A stretch of 64,000 nucleotides of DNA, taken from contig JABTUC010000001.1 of the NCBI GenBank assembly GCA_015075545.1, positions 186,001 through 250,000 of the forward strand, given 5' to 3'. Both the position numbers and the translations under genes were made by a program. Source of the stretch: Ideonella sp. GTDB lineage: Bacteria > Pseudomonadota > Gammaproteobacteria > Burkholderiales > Burkholderiaceae_C. The notes below the pieces were generated by a model. That model ran no database searches. It was not told the origin of the DNA and saw only the letters and a list, made by a program, of their open reading frames with translations. This document shows, one piece after another, positions 27,733 through 36,499 of the stretch (positions within the stretch are counted from its first letter, which is position 1; each line of letters begins with the position of its first letter).

Positions 27733-28638
27733 TCACGCCGCCGCCTGCGCGTGCAGCCACTGCTCGAGCGCGCGCACCGCGGGCTTGGCGCGCGCCGCGG
27801 GGTCGGTGATCACGAAGTAGGCATGCGTGGTGTTGCGCGCCGCGCCGAACGGTGCCACCAGTTGCCTGCTGCGCAGCAGGCCGTCGAGCAGCGGCCGGCG
27901 CCCGAGCGCGACGCCGTGTCCGGCCACCGCGGCGGCGACCACCTCGTTGTACGACGAGAAGGTCAGCCACGAGCGCGGCTCCAGCTCGGGCACACCGTTG
28001 GAGCGCAGCCACGAGGCCCATTCCAACGGCGCGCTGCCGGCGCTGTTCTCGACCTCGAGCAGCACGTGGCGCTGCAGGTCGGCGGGCCGCTTCAGCGGCG
28101 CGTCTTTTGCGCGCGGCAGTGCCGGCGCGCAGACCGGTGCGATCGAGTCGGTGAACAGGCGCTCGCCGTCGCTGGCGCTGGCCTTCTGGTAGCGCACCGC
28201 GATGTCGAAGCCATCGGCGCGCAGGTCGCGCAACTCATAGCTGGCGTCGAGCCGCACGTCGACCCCGGGGTTGGCCTGCGTGAACGAGCGCAGCCGCGGG
28301 ATCAGCCAGAACGCCGCGAAACTCGGCGTGGTCGACAGCGCCAGCACCTGGCGCGCGCGCGGCGCGCGGATCGTCGACACCGTGCGCCGCAACTGCGCCA
28401 GCACCGCCTGGCACGACAGCAGCAGCTTCTGCCCCGCCGCGGTGAGCGCGAGCGCGCGGTGGCCGCGCGCGAACAGCGCGACGCCGAGGTCGTCTTCGAG
28501 CGCGCGGATCTGCCGGCTGATGGCCGACTGGGTGACGAAGCGCTCGTCGGCCGCGCGCGTGAACGACAGGTGGCGCGCCGCCGCCTCGAAGGCGAGCAGC
28601 AGGTCGAGCGGGGGCAGCCTGTCGGGGTCTTTTCGCAT
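27733..28638 (-). CDS. LysR-family regulator, GcvA-like
   Basis: 301 aa. HTH in LLLAFEAAARHLSFTRAADERFVTQSAISRQIRALEDDLGVALF (about 12-55), followed by a linker helix and a type 2 periplasmic-binding-like effector domain. The pattern LPPLDLLLAFEAAARHLSFTRAA with FVTQSAISRQI is that of GcvA/AmpR-type members. The start at 28638 (MRKDPDRLPP) is used because the frame upstream would enter the shared intergenic region. It is divergent from the DUF2917 gene, a recurrent pairing in Burkholderiales, and presumably controls it. Confidence 0.9.
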   Translation of the reverse strand: MRKDPDRLPPLDLLLAFEAAARHLSFTRAADERFVTQSAISRQIRALEDDLGVALFARGHRALALTAAGQKLLLSCQAVLAQLRRTVSTIRAPRARQVLALSTTPSFAAFWLIPRLRSFTQANPGVDVRLDASYELRDLRADGFDIAVRYQKASASDGERLFTDSIAPVCAPALPRAKDAPLKRPADLQRHVLLEVENSAGSAPLEWASWLRSNGVPELEPRSWLTFSSYNEVVAAAVAGHGVALGRRPLLDGLLRSRQLVAPFGAARNTTHAYFVITDPAARAKPAVRALEQWLHAQAAA

Positions 28639-28657
28639 GCGATTTCGGAATGCCTGG

Positions 28658-28671
28658 GATGACGAATCATC
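28658..28671. promoter_or_regulatory. Candidate LysR operator
   Basis: GATGA-CGAA-TCATC is a perfect inverted repeat with 5-bp arms in the 107-bp gap between the divergent LysR gene and the DUF2917 gene, 20 bp from the LysR start. It is short, so chance is possible, but it is the only obvious palindrome in the gap. Confidence 0.4.
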
Positions 28672-28745
28672 GTTTGCGGATCGGGCTGATCCTCTGCAAC
28701 ATGCGGCCGTGCGCGCCAATGCGCCACATTCTCCAGGAGCATGCG

Positions 28746-29057
28746 ATGTGGATCAACACCCCGACCGCCCGACTCGATCTGCCCGAGCGCCGCAGCCTGC
28801 GGCTCGAGCGCGCCCGCGACACCCGGCTGCGCGCGCTGCGCGGCACGCTGTGGGTCACGCTCGACGGGGACCCGCGCGACATCGTGCTGTCGCGCGGCGA
28901 GTGCTTCACCGTCGATTCCGACCGCAGCGTGGTCGTGACGCCGCTCGGCGATTGCGCCACCCTCGAGGTGCGCGGCGCGCCGCGGCCGCCCCGGCAGTGG
29001 GCGTGGCTGGGCGCGCTGCAGCCGGCGCGCGGCACCGCGGTGCTGCAGGCAGCGTAG
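28746..29057 (+). CDS. DUF2917 family protein
   Basis: 103 aa. Fits DUF2917: DLPERRSLRLERARDTRLRALRGTLWVTLDGDPRDIVLSRGECFTVD, a small cupin-like beta protein of unknown function, ending in a hydrophobic/aromatic tail. Ribosome-binding CAGGAG is at 28734-28739, 6 nt before the ATG at 28746. It is divergent from a LysR-type gene, which likely regulates it. Confidence 0.85.
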   Translation: MWINTPTARLDLPERRSLRLERARDTRLRALRGTLWVTLDGDPRDIVLSRGECFTVDSDRSVVVTPLGDCATLEVRGAPRPPRQWAWLGALQPARGTAVLQAA

Positions 29058-29091
29058 GCCCGAGCGCGCGGCGATGTCGTAGGATCTCTCG

Positions 29092-29640
29092 ATGAGCCAA
29101 GCCCTCGTCCTCATCGATCTGCAGAACGACTACTTCCCGGGCGGCCGCATGGAACTCGTCGGCGCCGATGCAGCGGTGGCCACAGCGGCATCGCTGCTCG
29201 GCGCCTTTCGAGAGCGCGGCCTTGCGGTGGTGCACATCCAGCACCTCTCGCAGCGCCCGGGGGCCACGTTCTTCCTGCCGGACACACAGGGCGCCGAGAT
29301 CCATCGCGCGGTCGAGCCCCTGGCCGAAGAGACGGTGATCGTCAAGCACTTCCCGAGCGCGTTCAGGCAGACGAGCCTGCAGGCAGTGCTGCGCGAGCTC
29401 GGCGCTTCGCAGGTGGTGTTCGCCGGCATGATGACCCACATGTGCGTGGACACCACCGTTCGCGCGGCCGCCGATCTGGGCTTGCAGTGCCAGCTCGCGC
29501 ACGATGCCTGCGCCACCAGGAACCTGCAGTTCGGCGGCAGCGAGGTGGCGGCGGCGGACGTGCAGGTGGCTTATCTGGCGGCGCTGAACGGGGCGTTCGC
29601 CTCGGTGCGAAGCACCTCGGAAGTCACCGCCGCTCTCTGA
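29092..29640 (+). CDS. Isochorismatase-like cysteine hydrolase
   Basis: 182 aa. The three catalytic positions of the superfamily are visible: Asp in LVLIDLQNDYF (residue 8), Lys in VIVKHFPSAF (about residue 84) and the nucleophilic Cys in GMMTHMCVDTTVRAA (about 120). Family members hydrolyse amides or vinyl ethers such as isochorismate, nicotinamide or N-carbamoyl compounds. The short length and MxTHxCVDTTVRAA motif are common to uncharacterised members, so no substrate is proposed. Stand-alone gene, 34 bp after the DUF2917 gene and possibly co-transcribed. Confidence 0.88.
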   Translation: MSQALVLIDLQNDYFPGGRMELVGADAAVATAASLLGAFRERGLAVVHIQHLSQRPGATFFLPDTQGAEIHRAVEPLAEETVIVKHFPSAFRQTSLQAVLRELGASQVVFAGMMTHMCVDTTVRAAADLGLQCQLAHDACATRNLQFGGSEVAAADVQVAYLAALNGAFASVRSTSEVTAAL

Positions 29641-29735
29641 CGCGGGCGCACCAGCGCCGCACCCAGACGCGGGCGGCCTCGATTGGCCGGGCGGCCGGGG
29701 CGGGCCAGCCCCGGCGGCCTGCGCGGCCGCGCAGC

Positions 29736-30770
29736 TCAGCGCGAATGCGCGCGCTGGTAGGCCGCCGCGGCGGCGCGCGCCGATTCGGTCACCGCGCCCG
29801 GATGGTCGGCGATGTACTGCAAGATGATGTCGGCGAACTGCGCCTCGGGCTTCAGGCCGAGCCGCTCGGCGCGCGCCGCTGTCGCGCCCTTGGACCAGCC
29901 GGCGACGATGCGCTCGATCGTCGGGTCGGGCTGCTGCTTCACCAGCGCGCGCGTGGTCTTGCCGGCCACCGCCTCGAGCGCGTCGAGCATCTCGCTGACC
30001 TTGACGTTGAGCGCCGGCAGGTTGAGCCCGCTGCGCCCGCCCATCTGCTGCTGCGTGGCCTCGAACACCGCGATCAGGCCCTGCACCGTGCGCGCCGGCG
30101 ACGACACCGGGTGCGACACCGACGGCTCCACCGGCAGGATCGCCTCCTGCCCGGCGAGCGGCTCGCGGATGATGCCGCTGAAGAACGACGACGCCGCGCC
30201 GTTGGGCCTGCCCGGCCGCACGGTCACCGTCATCAGGCGCGCGCTGCGGCCGTCGATGAAGCCCTTGCGCGTGTAGTCGGCCACCAGGTGCTCGCACACC
30301 AGCTTGTGCGTGCCGTAGCTCGTCTGCGGCGTCGGCAGCGTGTCGTCGCGCACCAGCGGCGGCATCGGGTTGCCGGCGTCGGGGCCGAATACCGCCACCG
30401 AGCTCGAGAACACCAGTCGCGGCACGTTGCCCGCGGCGCGCAGTGCGTCGAGCAGTGCCCTGGTGCTGTCGAGGTTCGAGCGCAGGCCGAGCTCGAAATC
30501 GGCCTCGCACTCGCCCGACACCGCCGAGGCGAGATGGAACACGCCGTCGAAGCGGTCGGCCACGAAAGCCTGGCACTGCTCGAGCAGCTTGCCCACGCGC
30601 ACCTGCACGCGCGGGTCGCGCGCGACGTCGGCCGCTGCCTCGGGCGCGGGGTACTGGTCGGCCAGCACCAGTTGCTCGATGCGCCGGCCGTCGAGCGTGC
30701 CGCGGGCGAGCAGCTCGCGCGCCAGGCGCGAGCCGACGAAGCCGGTGCCGCCGGTAATCAGGATCTTCAT
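29736..30770 (-). CDS. denD: D-erythronate dehydrogenase
   Basis: 344 aa extended SDR. GGTGFVGSRLARELL (NAD-binding, residues 7-21), FSSSVAVFG and YGTHKLVCEHLV (catalytic Tyr and Lys) are present. GLRSNLDSTRALLDALR and FFSGIIREPLAGQEAILPVEPSVSHPVSSP are hallmarks of DenD, which oxidises D-erythronate at C2 in four-carbon sugar-acid catabolism. The following pathway genes (kinase, decarboxylase, isomerase) are not in this window. It is divergent from an ABC sugar-type importer that may carry the substrate. Confidence 0.87.
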   Translation of the reverse strand: MKILITGGTGFVGSRLARELLARGTLDGRRIEQLVLADQYPAPEAAADVARDPRVQVRVGKLLEQCQAFVADRFDGVFHLASAVSGECEADFELGLRSNLDSTRALLDALRAAGNVPRLVFSSSVAVFGPDAGNPMPPLVRDDTLPTPQTSYGTHKLVCEHLVADYTRKGFIDGRSARLMTVTVRPGRPNGAASSFFSGIIREPLAGQEAILPVEPSVSHPVSSPARTVQGLIAVFEATQQQMGGRSGLNLPALNVKVSEMLDALEAVAGKTTRALVKQQPDPTIERIVAGWSKGATAARAERLGLKPEAQFADIILQYIADHPGAVTESARAAAAAYQRAHSR

Positions 30771-30979
30771 TCGACTCTCCTTGCTGCGCGCGCGGCCTGA
30801 GCCGCGCCGCTCGCCGCGCTGCCATGATGCCTGCGGCCACGGCCGCGCGCCAGCGGCCTGCGCGCGCCCCCCGGGCGCACACCGGCCAAACGGGTAACCC
30901 CTCGGTGGACAGCTTACGCCCGCGCGCGTAGGGTGCGCAGCATCGCGCCGCAGCGGCGCTCCTGGGCAACGCGCGGTTC
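30771..30979. other. Divergent intergenic region, denD / ABC importer
   Basis: A 209-bp gap without a convincing open frame. A relatively AT-rich patch around 30888-30916 (AAACGGGTAACCCCTCGGTGG region) is the most promoter-like stretch. No strong palindrome for a GntR or LacI operator was found by eye. It presumably holds the promoters of both denD and the importer. Confidence 0.45.
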
Positions 30980-32053
<1,074 letters not shown>

Positions 32054-32096
32054 GCCCCGACCCACGATCACCCGACCCCACGAAGGAGACCGAGAG

Positions 32097-33425
32097 ATGA
32101 AGCAGTTCGACCGCCGCAAGTTCCTCGAAGGCACCGCTGGCATCGCCGCGGGCAGCGCGCTGGGCGCCGCCGGCATCTTCGCGCCCGCGGTGCACGCGCA
32201 GACGCTGAGCTTCAAGCCCGAGAAGGGCGCCAAGCTGCGCGTGCTGCGCTGGAGCCGCTTCGTGCAGGGCGACATCGACCAGTACATGAAGAACGTGGCC
32301 GCCTTCACCGCCAAGACCGGCGTCGAGGTGCGCGTCGACAACGAGGGCTGGGAAGACGTGCGGCCGAAGGCCGCGGTGGCCGCCAACACCGGCGCCGGCC
32401 CCGACATCATCCTGTCGACCAACGACGACGCCAACCTCTACCCGGAGAAGCTGGTCGACGTGAGCGACGTCTGCGACTACCTCGGCAAGAAGTACGGCGG
32501 CTGGTACCCGGTCACCGAGCCCTACCTGAAGCCAGACGGCAAGCACTGGATCGGCGTGCCGCTGGGCGTGGCCGGCGTCTGCATGGTCTATCGACAAAGC
32601 CATGTGAAGGCCGCCGGCTTCGACACCTTCCCCAAGGACACCGATGGCTTCCTGCGGCTGTGCAAGGCGCTGAAGGAGAAGGGCACGCCGCCCGGCTTTG
32701 CGCTCGGCAACGCCACCGGCGACGGCAACACTTGGTGCTACAACCTGCTGTGGGGGTTCGGCGGCCAGATGGTCGACAAAGCCAACAAGGTCGTCATCGA
32801 CAGCCCGAACACGATCAAGGCGCTGGAGTACGTGAAGGAGCTCTACGCCACCTTCGCGCCGGGCACGCTGTCGTGGCTCGACCCGAACAACAACAAGGCC
32901 TTCCTCGACGAGCAGATCTCGCTGACCAACAACGGCATCTCGATCTACTACGCCTCCAAGACCTCGAAGGATCCCAAGGTCGCCGCGCTAGCGGCCGACA
33001 TCAACCACGCCAACATGCCGATCGGCCCGGTCGGCCGGGCCACCGAGTTCCAGCTCTTCTTCAACCAGATGATCTTCAAGTACACCAAGTACCCGAAGGC
33101 GGCCAAGGAGTACCTGCGCTTCATGATGGAAGCCGAGCAGATGGATCAGTGGGTGCAGGCGGCGATCGGCTACGTGACGCCGGCGCTGCGCTACTACGAG
33201 AAGAACCCGATCTGGACGGTCGATCCGAAGCACACGCCGTACCGCGACTCGATGAAGAACATGCTGCCCTCGGGGTACGCCGGCAAGATGGGTTATGCCT
33301 CGGCCGGGGCGCTGGCCGATTTCATCGTCGTCAACATGTTCGCCGAGGCGGCCAGCGGCTCGAAGACGCCTCAGGAGGCCGCGGCGCGCGCGCAGAAGCG
33401 CGCCGAGCGCTACTACAAGGTCTAG
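32097..33425 (+). CDS. ABC sugar-type solute-binding protein, Tat-exported
   Basis: 442 aa. A twin-arginine signal, DRRKFLEGTAGIAAGSALG, ends near HAQTLS, so the receptor folds before export to the periplasm. The body is a family 1 extracellular binding protein: LRVLRWSRFVQGD, FTAKTGVEVRVDNEGWEDVRPKAA and IILSTNDDANLYPEKLVDV are characteristic. RBS AAGGAGA (32083-32089) precedes the ATG by 7 nt. It lies 43 bp after the ATPase gene; an 87-bp gap with a long stem-loop separates it from the permease. The ligand is probably a sugar or sugar acid, given denD nearby. Confidence 0.93.
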   Translation: MKQFDRRKFLEGTAGIAAGSALGAAGIFAPAVHAQTLSFKPEKGAKLRVLRWSRFVQGDIDQYMKNVAAFTAKTGVEVRVDNEGWEDVRPKAAVAANTGAGPDIILSTNDDANLYPEKLVDVSDVCDYLGKKYGGWYPVTEPYLKPDGKHWIGVPLGVAGVCMVYRQSHVKAAGFDTFPKDTDGFLRLCKALKEKGTPPGFALGNATGDGNTWCYNLLWGFGGQMVDKANKVVIDSPNTIKALEYVKELYATFAPGTLSWLDPNNNKAFLDEQISLTNNGISIYYASKTSKDPKVAALAADINHANMPIGPVGRATEFQLFFNQMIFKYTKYPKAAKEYLRFMMEAEQMDQWVQAAIGYVTPALRYYEKNPIWTVDPKHTPYRDSMKNMLPSGYAGKMGYASAGALADFIVVNMFAEAASGSKTPQEAAARAQKRAERYYKV

Positions 33426-33449
33426 CGGCGACTTCGCGCCGCCACCCTG

Positions 33450-33494
33450 GGCGCGCTCGAGCGGTATCGGCTGCGCCGATGCGCTCGACGCGCC
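33450..33494 (+). repeat. Long stem-loop between ABC receptor and permease genes
   Basis: Lower helix: GGCGCG (33450-33455) plus TCGAGCG (33457-33463) pair with CGCTCGA (33482-33488) plus CGCGCC (33489-33494), one bulged C at 33456. Upper helix: ATCGGC (33466-33471) with GCCGAT (33475-33480), loop TGC. In total 19 base pairs. No T-run follows, and the permease start is 18 nt further on. It most likely acts on mRNA stability or partial termination, keeping receptor mRNA above permease mRNA. Confidence 0.7.
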
Positions 33495-33512
33495 GGTGCG
33501 TGAGACAGCTTG

Positions 33513-34412
33513 ATGTTCGAAAAGCTCCAAGACAACCGCAACGCGCTCGGCCTGCTGTTCATGGTGCCGGCCGGCGTGCTGCTGCTGCTGTTTCTCACCT
33601 ACCCGCTCGGGCTGGGCACCTGGCTGGGCTTCACCGACGCCAAGGTCGGCCGCGCGGGCCAGTGGGTGGGCCTCGAGAACTATGAGTTCCTCTGGGGCGA
33701 CAGCGTCACGCGGCTGGTGCTGTTCAACACGATCTTCTACACGCTGGTGGCGAGCATCCTGAAGTTCGGGCTCGGGCTGTACCTGGCGATCCTGCTCAAC
33801 CGCAACATCCGCATCAAGACCTTCTTCCGCGCGGTGATCCTGCTGCCGTACATCGTGCCCACCGCGCTGTCGGCGATCGCCTTCTGGTGGATCTACGACT
33901 CGCAGTTCTCGGTCATCTCGTGGGTGCTGCACCGGCTCGGCCTGATCGACACCTACATCGACTTCCTCGGCGCCCCGTGGAACGCGCGCTTCTCGGTGAT
34001 CGGGGCCAACGTCTGGCGCGGCGTGCCGTTCGTCGCCATCACGCTGCTGGCCGGGCTGCAGACGATCTCGCCGTCGTACTACGAGGCCTCGGCGATCGAC
34101 GGCGCCACGCCGTGGCAGCAGTTCCGTCACGTCACGCTGCCGCTGCTGACGCCGATCATCGCGGTGGTGATGACGTTCTCGGTGCTGTTCACGTTCACCG
34201 ACTTCCAGCTCATCTACGTGATCACCCGCGGCGGGCCGCTCAACGCGACGCACCTGATGGCCACCTTGAGCTTCCAGCGCGCGATCCCCGGCGGCGCGCT
34301 CGGCGAGGGGGCGGCGATCTCGATCGCGATGGTGCCGTTCCTGCTGGCGGCGATTCTCTTCAGCTACTTCGGGCTGCAGCGCCGCAAGTGGCAGCAAGGC
34401 GGGGCCGACTGA
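33513..34412 (+). CDS. ABC sugar-type importer permease, first subunit
   Basis: 299 aa with six predicted membrane segments beginning NALGLLFMVPAGVLLLLFLTY. The EAA loop that docks the ATPase is EASAIDGATPWQQFRHVTLPLL (about residues 193-214), and the FTDFQLIYVITRGGPLNATH region matches MalF/UgpA-like subunits. An adjacent TTG at 33510 could add one residue; the ATG at 33513 is preferred. Its stop overlaps the next permease start (TGATG), so the pair is translationally coupled. Confidence 0.93.
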   Translation: MFEKLQDNRNALGLLFMVPAGVLLLLFLTYPLGLGTWLGFTDAKVGRAGQWVGLENYEFLWGDSVTRLVLFNTIFYTLVASILKFGLGLYLAILLNRNIRIKTFFRAVILLPYIVPTALSAIAFWWIYDSQFSVISWVLHRLGLIDTYIDFLGAPWNARFSVIGANVWRGVPFVAITLLAGLQTISPSYYEASAIDGATPWQQFRHVTLPLLTPIIAVVMTFSVLFTFTDFQLIYVITRGGPLNATHLMATLSFQRAIPGGALGEGAAISIAMVPFLLAAILFSYFGLQRRKWQQGGAD

Positions 34413-35284
34413 TGACGCAGGCCGTCGACGACCGCGTGGGCATGGAGTACCTGCAGTCGGTGCCGCGCAAGGTGGTGACGGTGTACCTGCCGCTGGGCAT
34501 CTTCTTGTTCGTGCTGCTGTTCCCCTTCTACTGGATGGGGGTGACGTCGTTCAAGCCCAACGAGGAGCTGCTGTCGCGCGAAGCCAATCCGTTCTGGGTG
34601 GTCAATCCGACGCTGGCGCACTTCCACAAGCTGCTGTTCGAGACCTCGTACCCGGCGTGGCTGTGGAACACGGTGCTGGTGTCGGTGGTGGCCACCTTCG
34701 CGTCGCTGGCGGCCTCGGTGCTGGCGGCGTACGCGATCGAGCGGCTGCGCTTTTCCGGCGCCAAGCAGGTCGGGCTGTCGATCTTCCTGGCCTATCTGGT
34801 ACCGCCGTCGATCCTGTTCATTCCGCTGGCGACGATCGTCTTCGAGCTCGGGCTGTTCGACACCCGCTGGGCGCTGATCCTCACCTACCCGACCTTCCTG
34901 ATCCCGTTCTCCACCTGGCTGCTGATGGGCTACTTCCGCTCGATCCCCTACGAGCTGGAGGAGTGCGCGCTGATCGACGGCGCCACGCGCTGGCAGATCC
35001 TCACCAAGATCATCCTGCCGCTGGCGGTGCCGGGGCTGATCTCGGCGGGCATCTTCGCCTTCACGCTGAGCTGGAACGAGTTCATCTACGCACTGACCTT
35101 CGTGTCGTCGTCGGAGGTCAAGACGGTGCCGGTGGGCGTGGTGACCGAGCTGGTCGAAGGCGACGTCTACCACTGGGGCTCGCTGATGGCCGGCGCCCTG
35201 CTCGGCTCGCTGCCGGTGGCGTTCGTGTACTCGTTCTTCGTCGAGTACTACGTGTCGGGGCTGACCGGGTCGGTCAAGGAGTAG
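34412..35284 (+). CDS. ABC sugar-type importer permease, second subunit
   Basis: 290 aa, six membrane segments, MalG/UgpE-like. EAA loop: EECALIDGATRWQILTKIILPLAVPG (about residues 185-210), followed by ISAGIFAFTLSWNEFIYALTFVSS, which is typical of this subunit. It is the last gene of the ATPase-receptor-permease-permease operon. With its partner it forms the inner-membrane channel. Confidence 0.93.
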   Translation: MTQAVDDRVGMEYLQSVPRKVVTVYLPLGIFLFVLLFPFYWMGVTSFKPNEELLSREANPFWVVNPTLAHFHKLLFETSYPAWLWNTVLVSVVATFASLAASVLAAYAIERLRFSGAKQVGLSIFLAYLVPPSILFIPLATIVFELGLFDTRWALILTYPTFLIPFSTWLLMGYFRSIPYELEECALIDGATRWQILTKIILPLAVPGLISAGIFAFTLSWNEFIYALTFVSSSEVKTVPVGVVTELVEGDVYHWGSLMAGALLGSLPVAFVYSFFVEYYVSGLTGSVKE

Positions 35285-35396
35285 GTGCCTGCCGATCCGG
35301 GCAAGCGAGCAGATACGCCGCGCGGCCTCGTCGCTAGACTGAATTTCCACCGCCGGCCGCGCCGGCGTCGTTCCACCGTCAGCAGGAGAATCCCCG

Positions 35397-36338
35397 ATGC
35401 CCCCACTGCGCACCCTCGTCGCCACCGCTGCCGTGGCACTGTTGTCCGCCCCCGTGGCGGCGCAGCAGGTGACCATGATGACCGGGCCGCAGGGCGGCTC
35501 GTGGGTGCCGCTGGGCGGCGCGCTCAAGGGCATGTGGGAGCAGGCGATTCGCGGCCTGGCGATCCAGCAGCAGCCGGGCGCGGGTGTGGCCAACGTGCGC
35601 GGCGTCGACGAGGGCAAGGCGCAGATCGGCTTTGCCAACTCCAGCAGCACCGTCGACGGCCTCGCCGGGCGGGCGCCATTCCCGAAGAAGGTGACCAAGG
35701 TCTGCCAGGTGGCCAACCTCTACCCGCAGTACTTCCAGGTGGTGACCGCGGCCGACGCCAAGGTCAACACGTTCGCCGACTTCAAGGGCAAGGCGCTGGT
35801 CACGCAGCCCAAGGGCAACACCGCCGAGACGCTGACCGCGATGGTGCTCGAGCTCAACGGCCTGAACTACCAGTCGCTCGCGAAGGCCAACTTCCAGGCC
35901 GCGTACACCGACGCGGTGTCGATGATGAAAGACGGCCACGTCCAGATCTTCACGCTCGGCACCACCGCCCCCGCCTCGGCGGTGATGGACCTGGCCAGCG
36001 CGCGCGACGTCAAGCTGATGCCGGTCGACGACAAGACGATGGCGGCGCTGTCGAAGGTCAACCCGGGCTACCACAAGCTGATCATCAAGGCCGGCACCTA
36101 CCCCAAGCAGGACCACGACGTGCCGGTGATCGGCTACTCCACGCACGTGGTGGCGTCGTGCGACCTGCCCGAAGACATGGTCTACAAGATGACCAAGGCG
36201 ATGGCCGAGCACGTCGACGCGATGGCCGCAGTGGTCAAGCCGATCACCGGGCTGACACCGAAGGACATGGCGGTCGACATCGGCGTGCCGCTGCACAAAG
36301 GGGCGGCGAAGTACTACAAGGAAAAGGGCGTGATATGA
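35397..36338 (+). CDS. TAXI-family TRAP solute receptor
   Basis: 313 aa. Signal peptide LVATAAVALLSAPVAA with cleavage before QQVTMM, so periplasmic. MTGPQGGSWVPLGGALKGMWEQA, RGVDEGKAQIGFANSSSTVDG and the YSTHVVASCDLPEDMVYKMTKAM region match TAXI receptors, which deliver carboxylates or similar small acids to fused TRAP permeases. RBS AGCAGGAG (35381-35388) is well placed. The fused permease gene follows after a 161-bp gap holding a palindromic element. It starts 112 bp after the ABC operon and probably has its own promoter. Confidence 0.9.
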   Translation: MPPLRTLVATAAVALLSAPVAAQQVTMMTGPQGGSWVPLGGALKGMWEQAIRGLAIQQQPGAGVANVRGVDEGKAQIGFANSSSTVDGLAGRAPFPKKVTKVCQVANLYPQYFQVVTAADAKVNTFADFKGKALVTQPKGNTAETLTAMVLELNGLNYQSLAKANFQAAYTDAVSMMKDGHVQIFTLGTTAPASAVMDLASARDVKLMPVDDKTMAALSKVNPGYHKLIIKAGTYPKQDHDVPVIGYSTHVVASCDLPEDMVYKMTKAMAEHVDAMAAVVKPITGLTPKDMAVDIGVPLHKGAAKYYKEKGVI

Positions 36339-36345
36339 CCCACCC

Positions 36346-36406
36346 CCGATGCGCCTTCGGCGCCTCCCCCTCGAGGGGGCGCCACCGACGGACCGGCAGA
36401 GCCGGA
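36346..36406 (+). repeat. REP-like triple-hairpin intergenic element
   Basis: Three perfect inverted repeats in 60 bp: GCGCC-TTC-GGCGC (36351-36363), CCCCCTCGAGGGGG (36366-36379) and CCGGC-AGA-GCCGG (36393-36405). From general knowledge, elements of this CCTCGAGGGGGCGCC...CCGGC-GCCGG type recur between genes in related Burkholderiales, so it is probably a dispersed repeat. Here it lies between the TAXI receptor and its permease and could stabilise the receptor mRNA. Confidence 0.65.
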
Positions 36407-36499
36407 TCCGTGGTGGCCGCTTGGTCTATTGGTTCATGCGCCATGGTGGTGCTGGTGGCCGAGGGCCTTAGCGGCTAGGCGCCCAACCGCACCAGCGGC

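Noticed and set aside
35335-35340. TAGACT as the -10 element of the TAXI receptor promoter
   Set aside because: The hexamer is plausible but no acceptable -35 lies at the right distance, so it was not listed as a feature.
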